DNA of 64,000 nt from Rhizobium favelukesii (GTDB lineage: Bacteria > Pseudomonadota > Alphaproteobacteria > Rhizobiales > Rhizobiaceae). The notes beneath the pieces were generated by a model. It was not told the origin of the DNA, did no database searches, and was given only the letters and a program-made list of their open reading frames with translations. Below are positions 8,823-17,206 of the stretch, in pieces (within the stretch, counting starts at the first letter, position 1; each line of letters opens with the position of its first letter). The DNA lies in NCBI RefSeq assembly GCF_000577275.2, contig NZ_HG916852.1, forward strand, positions 1,491,001-1,555,000. The letters run 5' to 3'. A program made the translations under genes and the position numbers.

Positions 8823-9314
8823 TCAGCCGCCAGTTCTCGTCCAGACGATGTCGAGATTTCGAGCCGACGTCGTTGGAAGCGCGGTGGTCACACTCCAAAT
8901 TGCAAGCTCCGGGTCCCACTGTGCAATGACGCGATGGTGGTAATTGTTGTGTTCGCGCAGGAATATAAGACGCCCGTCGTCTTGGGCGGCTATGCGATCG
9001 TAATTCGAGACGACGAAATGAACGTACGCGACCACGCTGTGGTAGCCTAGGCCGGTGAGGTGCTTGAGACGGCGCGCTTCGATATGCGCTGCGCCAAAGC
9101 CACCTTTCGCCCCTTCGACGCCATTGAGGAGCTTGATTGGCCCCTCGTTTTTGTCGATCAACGCCGATATCTCGGCTGTAACAACGCCGAGATCGCCCTG
9201 TCCTGAACTCGTATAAACGGTTCGTTTTTCATTCCGTAGGAGCAGCAGCTTATTCACACGAGGCCTCGTTGTTACGCGGTCGGTCAATTTTATTGTGTCA
9301 GGCAACTGCTGCAA
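8823..9314 (-). CDS. Possible BECR-type (phage-associated RNase-like) protein
   Basis: The open frame encodes up to 163 residues from a TTG; a GTG further in (9260 area) is an alternative, and neither has a clear ribosome site. The C-terminal 90 residues show GGFGAAHIEARRLKHL, a beta-rich middle, and a final IVWTRTG strand. The spacing recalls barnase-EndoU-colicin-RelE (BECR) nucleases found in phages. His in HIEARR would be a catalytic candidate. It lies alone against the direction of the late genes in an AT-richer region, as expected for an acquired gene. The family call is tentative. Confidence 0.45.
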   Translation of the reverse strand: MQQLPDTIKLTDRVTTRPRVNKLLLLRNEKRTVYTSSGQGDLGVVTAEISALIDKNEGPIKLLNGVEGAKGGFGAAHIEARRLKHLTGLGYHSVVAYVHFVVSNYDRIAAQDDGRLIFLREHNNYHHRVIAQWDPELAIWSVTTALPTTSARNLDIVWTRTGG

Positions 9315-9447
9315 ACACTAAATATAGTATTAACAGCGTATTATCGCCTATCTCGGATGTGGCGGTTACGCTCGGAAGCGCACACGCGGGACTACATCGG
9401 CGTGACGAACCTTCAGGTTCGGCAAACCGTCACCATATCGCTGGATT

Positions 9448-9663
9448 TTGAAGGGAACCGGCCTCGTTAATTCCGGTCCAACTGCCGCAGCAACATCTAG
9501 TGCTATTGAGATGGAAACTGCAGATTCCGTCAAGGGGTTGTTTTTAACGAACCGTTCACCACAAGATGTTGTGGATCGGGTTGTGGAGAACGTGGAAAAC
9601 AAACTTCCGAAACAAATTCAACATGTTACGTGCGTTTTCAGTCTTAAGGAGCAAGAAGTCTAA
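9448..9663 (+). CDS. Weak small open frame
   Basis: A TTG-initiated frame of 71 residues ends with a helical segment (SPQDVVDRVVENVENKLPKQIQ) that looks protein-like. No ribosome site is evident and upstream in-frame sequence is open to a TGA at 9403, so the start is uncertain or the frame may be the remnant of a longer gene. No family is recognised. Confidence 0.25.
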   Translation: MKGTGLVNSGPTAAATSSAIEMETADSVKGLFLTNRSPQDVVDRVVENVENKLPKQIQHVTCVFSLKEQEV

Positions 9664-9785
9664 GAAAAGCTGGGACACTGTTGATTTGGTCGCGGCTTTG
9701 CCAATCAAATGCGGCAGCTGATTCGTTGAGATCTCTGCGGCAGTTGATGGCGCGCGCCTCGTTTGTTTTTGTACGTCTTCCGATC

Positions 9786-10028
9786 CTAGAAACCACCCGC
9801 CTCAATCACCACATTAAGATCATGCGCCGGGCCCGTTTCCCAACGACCGACGTATGAGGTCGGCTCGCGCACACGCAGTGTAGCGTTGAGCCGGCCGCTT
9901 CCCGAAAATACCCAATCACCTGGCGCCGATCTCTCCCGGCGACGGTGAGGCACGCGGCGGGTAGAGCGTAGCCAACACCCAGCTCCCTGCCGCGTTGCTA
10001 TTTCAGTCGATTGGCGGCCTTGTCGCAA
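9786..10028 (-). CDS. Weak small open frame before DUF3606 gene
   Basis: The last 40 residues (containing GDWVFSGSGRLNATL and ending VVIEAGGF) have protein-like composition, while the start of the frame is Arg-rich and overlaps the DUF3606 gene by 31 bp, so the true start is probably internal. It follows the DUF3606 gene on the same strand. No family is recognised. The surrounding sequence 9664-9785 shows nothing I can name. Confidence 0.3.
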   Translation of the reverse strand: MRQGRQSTEIATRQGAGCWLRSTRRVPHRRRERSAPGDWVFSGSGRLNATLRVREPTSYVGRWETGPAHDLNVVIEAGGF

Positions 10029-10180
10029 GCATCCCGATCCGAGCCATGCTGATTGATAATCCGCTTTGCGTCCGCGGTTGCGATCCCGTGCTTCTTCGCA
10101 AACGGGGCGACCTCGTAGGGGTCCCGCGTTGGTAGTCCGCCATGATCGGCCTTGCCGCGCCTCGGCTTATTATATGCCAT
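9998..10180 (-). CDS. Small DUF3606-like protein
   Basis: The 60-residue product starts at the ATG complementary to 10178-10180, preceded by AAGGAG at a good distance. It has the pattern DPYEVAPFAKKHGIATADAK followed by RIINQHGSDRDACD, which matches the small DUF3606-type proteins common in rhizobia, with a Lys/His-rich helix-turn-helix-like layout. Function is unknown; a DNA-binding role is possible. It is divergent from the HNH gene and lies on the opposite strand to the late operon. Confidence 0.72.
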   Translation of the reverse strand: MAYNKPRRGKADHGGLPTRDPYEVAPFAKKHGIATADAKRIINQHGSDRDACDKAANRLK

Positions 10181-10212
10181 CTGTGGACTCCTTCGGTACA
10201 TGGGAACAATTC

Positions 10213-10542
10213 ATGGCGTATTCGGCTGAAGACCGGCGGAGCGAAGAGGCGAGGCAATGGCGTCGTCTCTATAGGACCGTCGCATGGAAGAAGCTTCGTC
10301 ACTATCAGTTGAGCATGCAGCCTTTGTGTTCGTTTTGTCTCGAGGTCGAGGACGTCACAGCGGCCGAAGTCGCTGACCACGTAAAACCTCACAAAGGCGA
10401 CCTGAGTCTCTTTTACGATCCAACCAACCTACAGTCTTTGTGCCGCCCACACCATGATGGCACTAAGCAGCGCCTCGATAGCGGATCGGTCGACACTCGC
10501 CTTGATGGCGATGGTTGGCCGGAATGGCGGCACGGCCGATGA
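10213..10542 (+). CDS. HNH endonuclease next to terminase
   Basis: The 109-residue protein has a CxxC knuckle (CSFC), the core ADHVKPHKGD and the closing NLQSLCRPHHDGTK, the usual order of a small phage HNH nuclease. In HK97-like phages the HNH protein directly upstream of the terminase assists DNA cleavage during packaging, which fits here. I chose 10213 because the sequence after it is conserved-looking; 10174 is also possible. It opens the late operon. Confidence 0.88.
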   Translation: MAYSAEDRRSEEARQWRRLYRTVAWKKLRHYQLSMQPLCSFCLEVEDVTAAEVADHVKPHKGDLSLFYDPTNLQSLCRPHHDGTKQRLDSGSVDTRLDGDGWPEWRHGR

Positions 10543-10648
10543 CCCGGAGGGGCTGGGTCCGAAGGTCCTGCCGTCAGACCGGGGTACCGGCGTCGGGGGC
10601 AACTTAGTCTAAACCTGTAGAAAAAAAGTTTCTGATTGGAGAATTTCG

Positions 10649-11077
10649 ATGGCGGCTCGCGGACGCAAGTCGGCGGCTAGCACGGAGATTGTGATCGCCT
10701 CCAATGTCGAGGTGATCAACCGCCCACTGCCGCCACGGGAACTCACTGCCGAGCAGGGAGCGGAGTGGCGGGCGGTTGTAGACCGCATGCCGGCTCATTG
10801 GTTTCCCCGCGAAACCCACGCCATGCTTACGCAGTACTGCCGGCACGTGGTTGTTGCCAGGCGCATCGCACAATTGATCCAGAAAGCGGAGAAGGCCGAG
10901 GCTTTCGACATCGATGGATACGACAAGCTCCTAAAGATGCAAGAGCGCGAGGGTAGAGCGATCTCGTCGATCGCCACGCGGATGCGGATCACACAACAAG
11001 CAACGGTTCGAGCTGAATCGGCGAGGAAGCCGGGGCAGATCATCGCGCCATGGGAAGATGATGGCGAAGACACTTAG
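10649..11077 (+). CDS. terS: Terminase small subunit, P27 type
   Basis: The 142-residue protein starts after GGAGAATTTCG. Its pattern is that of the P27 family: a Pro-rich start (INRPLPPRELTAEQGAEW), a conserved WRAVVDRMP followed by PRETHAMLTQYCRHVVVAR, and a coiled helix with KMQEREGRAISSIATRMRI. Such proteins bind the packaging site and load the large subunit. The gene overlaps the large subunit gene by 20 bp, which supports coupling. Confidence 0.88.
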   Translation: MAARGRKSAASTEIVIASNVEVINRPLPPRELTAEQGAEWRAVVDRMPAHWFPRETHAMLTQYCRHVVVARRIAQLIQKAEKAEAFDIDGYDKLLKMQEREGRAISSIATRMRITQQATVRAESARKPGQIIAPWEDDGEDT

Positions 11078-12626
11078 TCGGGCCGAGCGAAACATCCGCT
11101 GGCTCGAGAAGCACATCAGGATTCCCGAGGGCCGCTTTTTTGGCCAGCCGATCAAGTTGGCGCCGTTCATGAAGGACGACCTCAGGGCTATCTACGATAA
11201 CCCGCACGGCACTCGCCGCGCCATTATCTCCCGTGGCCGTAAGAACGCGAAGACCACAGAATCGGCGATGATCCTCCTGCTGCACCTATGCGGCCCGGAG
11301 GCGAAGCCTAACGGCCAGCTGTTCAGTGCTGCGCAGTCTCGCGACCAGGCAGCCATTTTGTTCGAGTTGGCCGCGAAAATGATCCGGATGTCTCCCGTGC
11401 TCTCAGCGTTTGCCGAACCGAAGGACAGCGGTAAGCGTATCGTGTGTCGAGGGCTGGGCACCGTTTACCGAGCTCTCTCGGCGGACGCTGCGACTGCCTA
11501 CGGCCTGTCTCCAGCCCTCACCATCCACGACGAACTCGGCCAGGTAAAGGGTCCGCGGTCATCGCTCTATGATGCCCTGGAGACGGCTACGGCCGCGCAG
11601 GGCGAGCCGCTTTCGATCATCATTAGCACGCAGGCACCCACGGACGCTGATCTTCTCTCCGTTCTAATTGACGACGCTAAGAAGGGTCGCGACCCGCGCA
11701 CCGTTCTGCGATTCCAGACTGCCCCAGCTGAACTCGACGCGTTTAGCGTAGAAGCGGTCAGGGCTGCCAACCCGGCTTTCGACCTATTCATGAACCAGGA
11801 CGAAGTCCTGGGCATGATGGAAGACGCACGGAATATGCCGGCCCGTGCCGCCGAGTTCGAGAACTTGGTTCTCAATCGGCGCGTTGAAACGAGCAATCCG
11901 TTTGTGTCTCGCAAGGTCTGGATGGAGAATGCCGAGGAGCCAAACCGCGATTTCGGCGAACGCCCCGTGTTCGGCGGCTTGGACCTTAGCGAATGCAACG
12001 ACTTGACGAGCCTTGTGCTCGTAGCGCCTGAGGACGTCGAGGCCGGCACGGTTTGGGATGTTCGGCCGCACTTCTGGCTACCTGGCGAGGGCTTGGCCGC
12101 GAAGTCTCGCATGGACCGTGTCGGCTACGACGTTTGGGCGACGGATGGTTTCATTGAGGCGATCGAAGGAGCCAAAAGCATCGAGTATGAACTCATTGCT
12201 CGGCATATACGCGATGTGTGCGATGAGATGAATGTCCAAAGGATGGCCTTCGACCGGTATAATTTCAGGCACCTACGACCATGGTTGCTGAAAGCCGGCT
12301 TCGGCGAGGAAGAGATAGACGCGAAATTCGTCGAATTCGGCCAGGGCTTCGTTTCTATGTCTCCGGCCCTGCGCACCGCAGAATCCCTTCTGCTCAACAA
12401 CAAAATACGACACGGCAACCATCCCGTACTCACGATGTGCGCGGGCAATGCGGTCGTGAAGAAAGACGACGCGGGGAATCGTAAGCTGACCAAGGCGGGC
12501 AGCCGCGGCCGTATAGACGGAATGGTGTCGCTTGTTATGGCCCTTTCGGTTGCTGAAGAATATGTGCCCGAAATTGCGGCCACATCCCCTTGGGACGATC
12601 CAAACTTCCAATTAATGGCGGGATAA
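11058..12626 (+). CDS. terL: Terminase large subunit
   Basis: The 522-residue protein is the packaging motor ATPase/nuclease of the HK97 type (Terminase_1 family). The Walker A variant SRGRKNAKT is at 59-66, the Walker B LTIHDELG at 154-161 with Asp158-Glu159, and the nuclease half begins with the acidic FGGLDLSECNDL near 310. It translocates DNA into the prohead and cuts it. The stop codon overlaps the portal start (TAATG). The length is typical. Confidence 0.96.
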   Translation: MMAKTLSRAERNIRWLEKHIRIPEGRFFGQPIKLAPFMKDDLRAIYDNPHGTRRAIISRGRKNAKTTESAMILLLHLCGPEAKPNGQLFSAAQSRDQAAILFELAAKMIRMSPVLSAFAEPKDSGKRIVCRGLGTVYRALSADAATAYGLSPALTIHDELGQVKGPRSSLYDALETATAAQGEPLSIIISTQAPTDADLLSVLIDDAKKGRDPRTVLRFQTAPAELDAFSVEAVRAANPAFDLFMNQDEVLGMMEDARNMPARAAEFENLVLNRRVETSNPFVSRKVWMENAEEPNRDFGERPVFGGLDLSECNDLTSLVLVAPEDVEAGTVWDVRPHFWLPGEGLAAKSRMDRVGYDVWATDGFIEAIEGAKSIEYELIARHIRDVCDEMNVQRMAFDRYNFRHLRPWLLKAGFGEEEIDAKFVEFGQGFVSMSPALRTAESLLLNNKIRHGNHPVLTMCAGNAVVKKDDAGNRKLTKAGSRGRIDGMVSLVMALSVAEEYVPEIAATSPWDDPNFQLMAG

Positions 12627-13903
12627 TGGGTATTTTTGAACGACTCTCCCGCCGAAACGCGGACAATGCGCCGGAAACGCGCGCATCCATCGAAAATCCT
12701 ACGGTGCCAGTGAGTGCCGAGAATTTCATGGCATTCTTCGGCGTTCAGAGCGCCAACCTGCCGCACGTCACGATCGACAACGCGCTTAGGGTCCCGGCTG
12801 TTTGGGCTGCGGTTGCATTTCTATCTCGCACGCTGGCCGCGCTGCCTCGGCATGCATATCGCGATACCAAAGATGGTGCGAAACGCGTGGGCGGCAGGCT
12901 TGAGACGGTGGTCAACGCGGCGCCAAACGACACGATTGGCTCCTTCGGGTTCTGGCAGTGGTTCTGGCAGCAGGTATTTACCGGCGGCCGGGGCCTCGCC
13001 TACATCGAGCGCACGCCGCAAGGCATCGACTCGCTCTGGCCGATGGATCCGACAAAGACCACGATCAAGCGCGTCGGTATGCGGGTCGTCTATCAGTTCG
13101 AAAACAAGGAATACGACGCGGCCGATGTGATCGACGTGCCGTTCATGCGCCGCAGCTGCGGATTGAAGCACTACGGGCCGATCGCCCAGGCGTCCAAGGC
13201 GATCCAACTCGCAATCGCCATGAATGATTATGGCTCAAACTTCTTCGCTGGCGGTGGTGTTCCGCCGTTGGCGCTAGAAGGTCCTCTTCCTGCCGGCGCC
13301 GAGGCAATGAAGCGAGCGCAGGCCGATATCAAGCGGTCGGTCGACGCAGCTAAGAATGCTGATGAGCCAATCTTCCCCATTCCGGCAGGATATAAACTAT
13401 CGCCGGTCGGGATTGATCCTGCCAAGGGCCAGATGGTCGAGGCGCGGCGATTCCAGGTGGAAGAAATTTCACGCACCTACCAACTTCCGCCGGTGTTCTT
13501 GCAGGACCTGACCCACGGAACGATGGCCAACACAGAGCAGCAGAACCTAATGCTTGTTCAACACCTGATCGGCCAATGGGCCAAGGCGTTGGAAGACGAA
13601 CTTAATCTGAAATTCTTTGGTCGGAGCGGCGGCTCACGTTACGTGAGACATGTGCTCGACGGGTTAATGCGCGGCGACTTCGCCACCCGCATGGAGGGTC
13701 TAGCAAAGGCCGTTCAGAATGCGTTGCTGACGCCGAATGAGGCACGCGCCTTGGATGATCGTCCTGCGATGCCACATGGCGACGATCTGTTCCTCCAAGG
13801 CGCAACGGCACCTCTGGGAACTGCGACGTATGGCCAGAAAAACAAGGCTGGTGCTCCGGCGCCCGCCAATGACAACGCCGACGACGGGGCTGACGCAGCA
13901 TGA
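12626..13903 (+). CDS. Portal protein
   Basis: The 425-residue protein fits the HK97-type portal family, which forms the dodecameric DNA channel at one capsid vertex. Family features include VPAVWAAVAFLSRTLAALP near 53, the mid-region VIDVPFMRRSCGLKHYGPI, and the helix-rich end with EEISRTYQLPPVFLQDLTHGTMAN. The start at 12626 overlaps the terminase stop. The last 12 residues, ANDNADDGADAA, begin and end like rhizobial SsrA tags; portal C-termini are usually variable, so this may be a degradation signal or a coincidence. Confidence 0.95.
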   Translation: MGIFERLSRRNADNAPETRASIENPTVPVSAENFMAFFGVQSANLPHVTIDNALRVPAVWAAVAFLSRTLAALPRHAYRDTKDGAKRVGGRLETVVNAAPNDTIGSFGFWQWFWQQVFTGGRGLAYIERTPQGIDSLWPMDPTKTTIKRVGMRVVYQFENKEYDAADVIDVPFMRRSCGLKHYGPIAQASKAIQLAIAMNDYGSNFFAGGGVPPLALEGPLPAGAEAMKRAQADIKRSVDAAKNADEPIFPIPAGYKLSPVGIDPAKGQMVEARRFQVEEISRTYQLPPVFLQDLTHGTMANTEQQNLMLVQHLIGQWAKALEDELNLKFFGRSGGSRYVRHVLDGLMRGDFATRMEGLAKAVQNALLTPNEARALDDRPAMPHGDDLFLQGATAPLGTATYGQKNKAGAPAPANDNADDGADAA

Positions 13904-14511
13904 CGACCAACATTGAAAAGCGCAGTTATGTCGGCGCGGTCGAGCACCGTGCTGACGACGGCAAGCGCACGCTGATCGGCTACGCCGCCAAGTTTGAGCG
14001 GCTGGCCATGATCGGGAGCTACTTCCAAGAAAAGATCGCGCCTGGCGCCTTCTCGACCGCGATCGGCGGTGACATTCGGGCTCTGGTAGATCACGACCCG
14101 GGCCGGGTTATCGGCCGCACGAAGAGTGGGACGCTCCGACTTCGTGAGGATGGTGTCGGATTGGCCGTTGAGGTCGACATCCCAAACACTACCGATGGCA
14201 ATGACCTTTGGGAGCTAGTCGAGCGCGGTGACATCAGCGGCATGAGCTTCGGCTTTCGCGTCACCAAGGAGACTTGGGACGAGACAGGCGACGTACCGGT
14301 GCGCACGATCCAGGCCGTGGAGCTCTTCGAAGTCTCCGCGGTTGCATGGCCGGCTTACGAAGACACGACTATTGGCCTTCGCTCGCTAGATGCGGCGAGG
14401 TCAGACGGTGATTCCGCGAGCCGAAACGCAGCGGCCGCGGCCAGACGCGTCGCCGAAAAGCGCGCGGCATTGGAACAACGAATTCGGGGCATCCGGCAGG
14501 AAGCTTCGTAA
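13900..14511 (+). CDS. HK97-family prohead protease
   Basis: The 203-residue protein belongs to peptidase family U35/S78. His65 (VDHDPG) and Ser in DISGMSFGF (113-116) are the expected catalytic residues, followed by AVELFEVSAVAWPAYEDT. The C-terminal tail is Ala/Arg-rich and helical. It would remove the delta domain of the capsid protein during maturation. It overlaps the portal gene by 4 bp and precedes the capsid gene by 86 bp. Confidence 0.95.
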   Translation: MTTNIEKRSYVGAVEHRADDGKRTLIGYAAKFERLAMIGSYFQEKIAPGAFSTAIGGDIRALVDHDPGRVIGRTKSGTLRLREDGVGLAVEVDIPNTTDGNDLWELVERGDISGMSFGFRVTKETWDETGDVPVRTIQAVELFEVSAVAWPAYEDTTIGLRSLDAARSDGDSASRNAAAAARRVAEKRAALEQRIRGIRQEAS

Positions 14512-14597
14512 GTCCACCCGGCTCCGCCGGAGGGCAGGGTCTCCTGCCATTTCATCCTGAAGGCGCCGCGTGGCGCCATTTTCATTTGGAGAAAAGT

Positions 14598-15851
14598 ATG
14601 TCCCTTAAGGAACTGAACGAGAAGCGCGGCAAGCTTGTACATGACGCCCGCGAAGCTCTCGACGCCATCAAGGCAAACACCGACGAAGCGCGTGCAGCTG
14701 AGCTAGACACACGCCACGACACCGTCATGGCTGAGTTCGACAAGATCTCAAAGCTGATCGAGCGCGAGCAGAAGCTCGCTGAGATCGAAGCCCGGTTTGA
14801 GCAGCGTCGTCAGGAGCGCCGTCCGATCTCTGGCGAGGGCGAGCAGCGCGGCCAGGATACTGGCGACAAGATCGAGTACCGCCAGGTGTTCGCGAAGGTC
14901 GTTTGTGGCGGCCTCGACGACCTGAGCCCGGAAGAGCGCGCTGTGCTGAAGCAGGGCGTCGCCAAGTTCGAGCAGCGCGCTCAGACGGCCGGCTCGACGA
15001 CTGCTGGCGGCTACACGGTTCCGACCGAACTGGCCAACGAGATCGTTCGCAGCATGCTGGCCTGGGGTCCCATGTACGACGGTGATGTCGCACGTGTGAT
15101 CACGTCTTCGGCCGGCAATCCGATGAAGGTGCCGACTGTCAACGACACTGCGAAGTCGGCTGGCGCACACACTGAAGGCACTGCGCTGACAGACGACGGC
15201 TCCGAAGACGTTACCTTCGGCCAGAAGTCGCTCGACGCATACGTATTCGACACTGAGTTTATCCGGTGGTCATTCGAGCTCGAAGCCGACTCGATCTTCT
15301 CCATGGAAGCTCTCTTGGCGGACCTCCTCGGCGAACGCCTTGGCCGCATCGCGAACGCCCAGCTCACGCTCGGCACTGGTTCGTCTGCTCCGAATGGTGT
15401 TGTTACGGCATCGACGCTCGGCAAGACCGCTGCTTCGGCGACGGCGCTGACCTGCGACGAGCTTATCGACCTCGAGCACTCAGTGAACCGCGCATACCGC
15501 AAGTCGCCGAAGGCAGCGTTCATGATGAATGACCTGACTGTCAAAGCGGTGAGGAAGCTGAAAAATTCTGACGGAGACTACATCTGGTCAGCCGGCGACG
15601 TCACCCAAGGTCGCCCAGCTACGCTGCTTGGCTACAAATTGAACGTCAATGACAGCATGGCAGATATCGCTACCGGACAGAAGACCGTTCTGTTCGGGGA
15701 CTTCAACAAGTACTTCGTGAGGAAAATTGGTTCACCTGTCATAGGGGTGCTCCGCGAGCGCTTTTGGCCTGACCTCGGGATTGCGGGTCTGATCCGCTTC
15801 GACGGAGAGCTCGCTGACACCGCGGCGATCAAACATTTGATCCAAGCGTAG
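14598..15851 (+). CDS. Major capsid protein, HK97 fold, with delta domain
   Basis: The 417-residue protein starts at 14598 after TTGGAGAAAAG. Residues 1 to about 85 are a charged coiled coil (ELNEKRGKLVHDAREALDAI and following), which acts as the built-in scaffold; there is no separate scaffold gene. The rest is the HK97 fold with typical segments AGGYTVPTELANEIVRSM, the glycine loop GTGSSAPNGVV and the end SPVIGVLRERFWPDLGIAGL. Upstream of the gene, GGCTCCGCCGGAGGGC-like inverted sequence may mark a high-expression leader. Confidence 0.96.
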   Translation: MSLKELNEKRGKLVHDAREALDAIKANTDEARAAELDTRHDTVMAEFDKISKLIEREQKLAEIEARFEQRRQERRPISGEGEQRGQDTGDKIEYRQVFAKVVCGGLDDLSPEERAVLKQGVAKFEQRAQTAGSTTAGGYTVPTELANEIVRSMLAWGPMYDGDVARVITSSAGNPMKVPTVNDTAKSAGAHTEGTALTDDGSEDVTFGQKSLDAYVFDTEFIRWSFELEADSIFSMEALLADLLGERLGRIANAQLTLGTGSSAPNGVVTASTLGKTAASATALTCDELIDLEHSVNRAYRKSPKAAFMMNDLTVKAVRKLKNSDGDYIWSAGDVTQGRPATLLGYKLNVNDSMADIATGQKTVLFGDFNKYFVRKIGSPVIGVLRERFWPDLGIAGLIRFDGELADTAAIKHLIQA

Positions 15852-15906
15852 TGAAACGAGCGGGCTGGCCTTCGGGCTGGCCCGCATCTCTTTCAGGAGG
15901 CGACAT

Positions 15907-16080
15907 ATGCTTTTGAAAATGACTGCGGGCCTTTCCGGTCCCGACTTCAATCTCGCCTCTGGCGACGAATACGATTTCGATGCGGACGAAGCCGAGCGCC
16001 TGAAGGCTGCTGGCTTTGCTGTAGATGCCGAGCCCGAAATTAAGGCTCCGGTTAAGACCAAGAAGGGCAAGGCAGCCTGA
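15907..16080 (+). CDS. Small protein behind the capsid gene
   Basis: A 57-residue frame begins at 15907 with the strong ribosome site CAGGAGGCGACAT. The product (MLLKMTAGLSGPDFNLASGD and then DEAERLKAAGFAV) resembles the small head proteins with a 'sGp.f.l.pGde...d..eA.rlveaGfA' pattern found after capsid genes. It ends with a Lys-rich tail. The stop overlaps the next start as TGATG. A role in head assembly or decoration is inferred from position. Confidence 0.72.
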   Translation: MLLKMTAGLSGPDFNLASGDEYDFDADEAERLKAAGFAVDAEPEIKAPVKTKKGKAA

Positions 16081-16622
16081 TGTGGTATCCGGCCAAAGTG
16101 ACGACGGCAGCGACGGCGGAGCCGGTAACTCTTGATGACGTGAAGCGGCGCCTTCGCGTCGACTTTGCCGATGAAGACGTGGACATCGAATTGATGATCG
16201 CGTCGGCGCGCGATCACGCCGAGAAATACTGCAATGTGCTGTTTGCCGAGCAAACGGTTGAGTTGAAGTGCGATTGCTGGGGCGATCTGGCACGACTGCC
16301 GGTAGCTCCAGTCTCGTCGGTGACATCGATCGCCTACGTCGATACGGACGGAGCCACTCAGACGCTAGCCGCCGACGCCTACGAGCAGCGTCTTGAGGGT
16401 TTGGAGCCGGCAATCGTTCTTGCGTACGGCAAGCAGTGGCCGGCTATTCGGTCGGGCTCGCGGATCACTGTGACTGCGGTTGCTGGATACGAAGAGGCGC
16501 CGCCAGCCGTGAAGCACGCACTTCTCCTATTCATCGCCGACGCCTATGGGACCCGCGAAAACTCGAAGGTCGACGACTGGACGGCGCTCGACGCTCTTCT
16601 TTGCAACTTCAGGCGCGGCTAG
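16080..16622 (+). CDS. Head-tail connector, gp6-like
   Basis: The 180-residue protein matches the gp6-like head-tail connector family: an N-terminal helical module PVTLDDVKRRLRVDFADEDV with a helix ending RDHAEKYCNVLF, a middle LARLPVAPVSSVTSIAYVD and a C-terminal helix PPAVKHALLLFIADAYGTRE. These proteins form the ring under the portal. It is coupled to the preceding small gene by TGATG. Confidence 0.88.
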   Translation: MWYPAKVTTAATAEPVTLDDVKRRLRVDFADEDVDIELMIASARDHAEKYCNVLFAEQTVELKCDCWGDLARLPVAPVSSVTSIAYVDTDGATQTLAADAYEQRLEGLEPAIVLAYGKQWPAIRSGSRITVTAVAGYEEAPPAVKHALLLFIADAYGTRENSKVDDWTALDALLCNFRRG

Positions 16623-16683
16623 CCCGCACAATGACGCTGCTCTACCGATTCCGCGACCCAGCAGTCGCTTTAAGGACCTTTCC

Positions 16684-16860
16684 ATGGCACGTGTCCGTTT
16701 CACCGGTGACTTCGACTACAAGCCTACTACTCCGACCACGATCGGCTACAAAGCCGGCATGGAACTCACTGTGAAGCGCGAGTGCGCTGATCGGGCGGTG
16801 GCAGCGGGAAAGGCTGTCGAGCTTCCATCGGCAGGAAGGCCGGCCGATGGCGCCGAGTAA
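16684..16860 (+). CDS. Small head-tail region protein, 58 aa
   Basis: I chose the ATG at 16684 because AAGGACCTTTCC precedes it. The product (MARVRFTGDFDYKPTTPTTI and onward) has a strand pattern like small 'Phage protein' entries that sit between connector and head-closure genes. Its last 14 bp overlap the next gene. Function unknown. Confidence 0.6.
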   Translation: MARVRFTGDFDYKPTTPTTIGYKAGMELTVKRECADRAVAAGKAVELPSAGRPADGAE

Positions 16861-17197
16861 ACCAACCTCCGGTGAGTTACAGCATCGCGTTGCCTTCGAT
16901 GAGCGAACTACCGTCGACGATGGCCTCGGCAATAGCGAGGGCGTGTTTACGGAGCGCTTCAAGTCGTGGGCTGCATTTCGCTCTCGTGGCGGATCAGAAG
17001 CAGTCGTGGCCGCGCGGCTCGAAGGCCGAAATCTCCTTGGCGTCTACGTTCGTTCGACCGCAGAGACAGTCCAGATCAAAGCGGACTGGCGAATGCGAGA
17101 TGTTCGGACTGGCGACACTTACGCGGTCCGGATCGTTGATGCCGTTTCGGATCGGTATTGGGTTTACCTCGAAGCTCAGACGGGCGTGGCGCCCTAA
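16847..17197 (+). CDS. Head closure (head-tail adaptor) protein
   Basis: The 116-residue protein is a small beta-barrel of the SPP1 gp16/HK97 head-tail adaptor type: GELQHRVAFDERTTVDDGLG, FTERFKSWAAFRSRGGSEAV, a middle with VYVRSTAETVQIKADWRMRD and the end RYWVYLEAQTGVAP. It would close the connector and dock the tail. It overlaps the preceding gene by 14 bp. Confidence 0.88.
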   Translation: MAPSKPTSGELQHRVAFDERTTVDDGLGNSEGVFTERFKSWAAFRSRGGSEAVVAARLEGRNLLGVYVRSTAETVQIKADWRMRDVRTGDTYAVRIVDAVSDRYWVYLEAQTGVAP

Positions 17198-17206
17198 GGA
17201 TCACTC

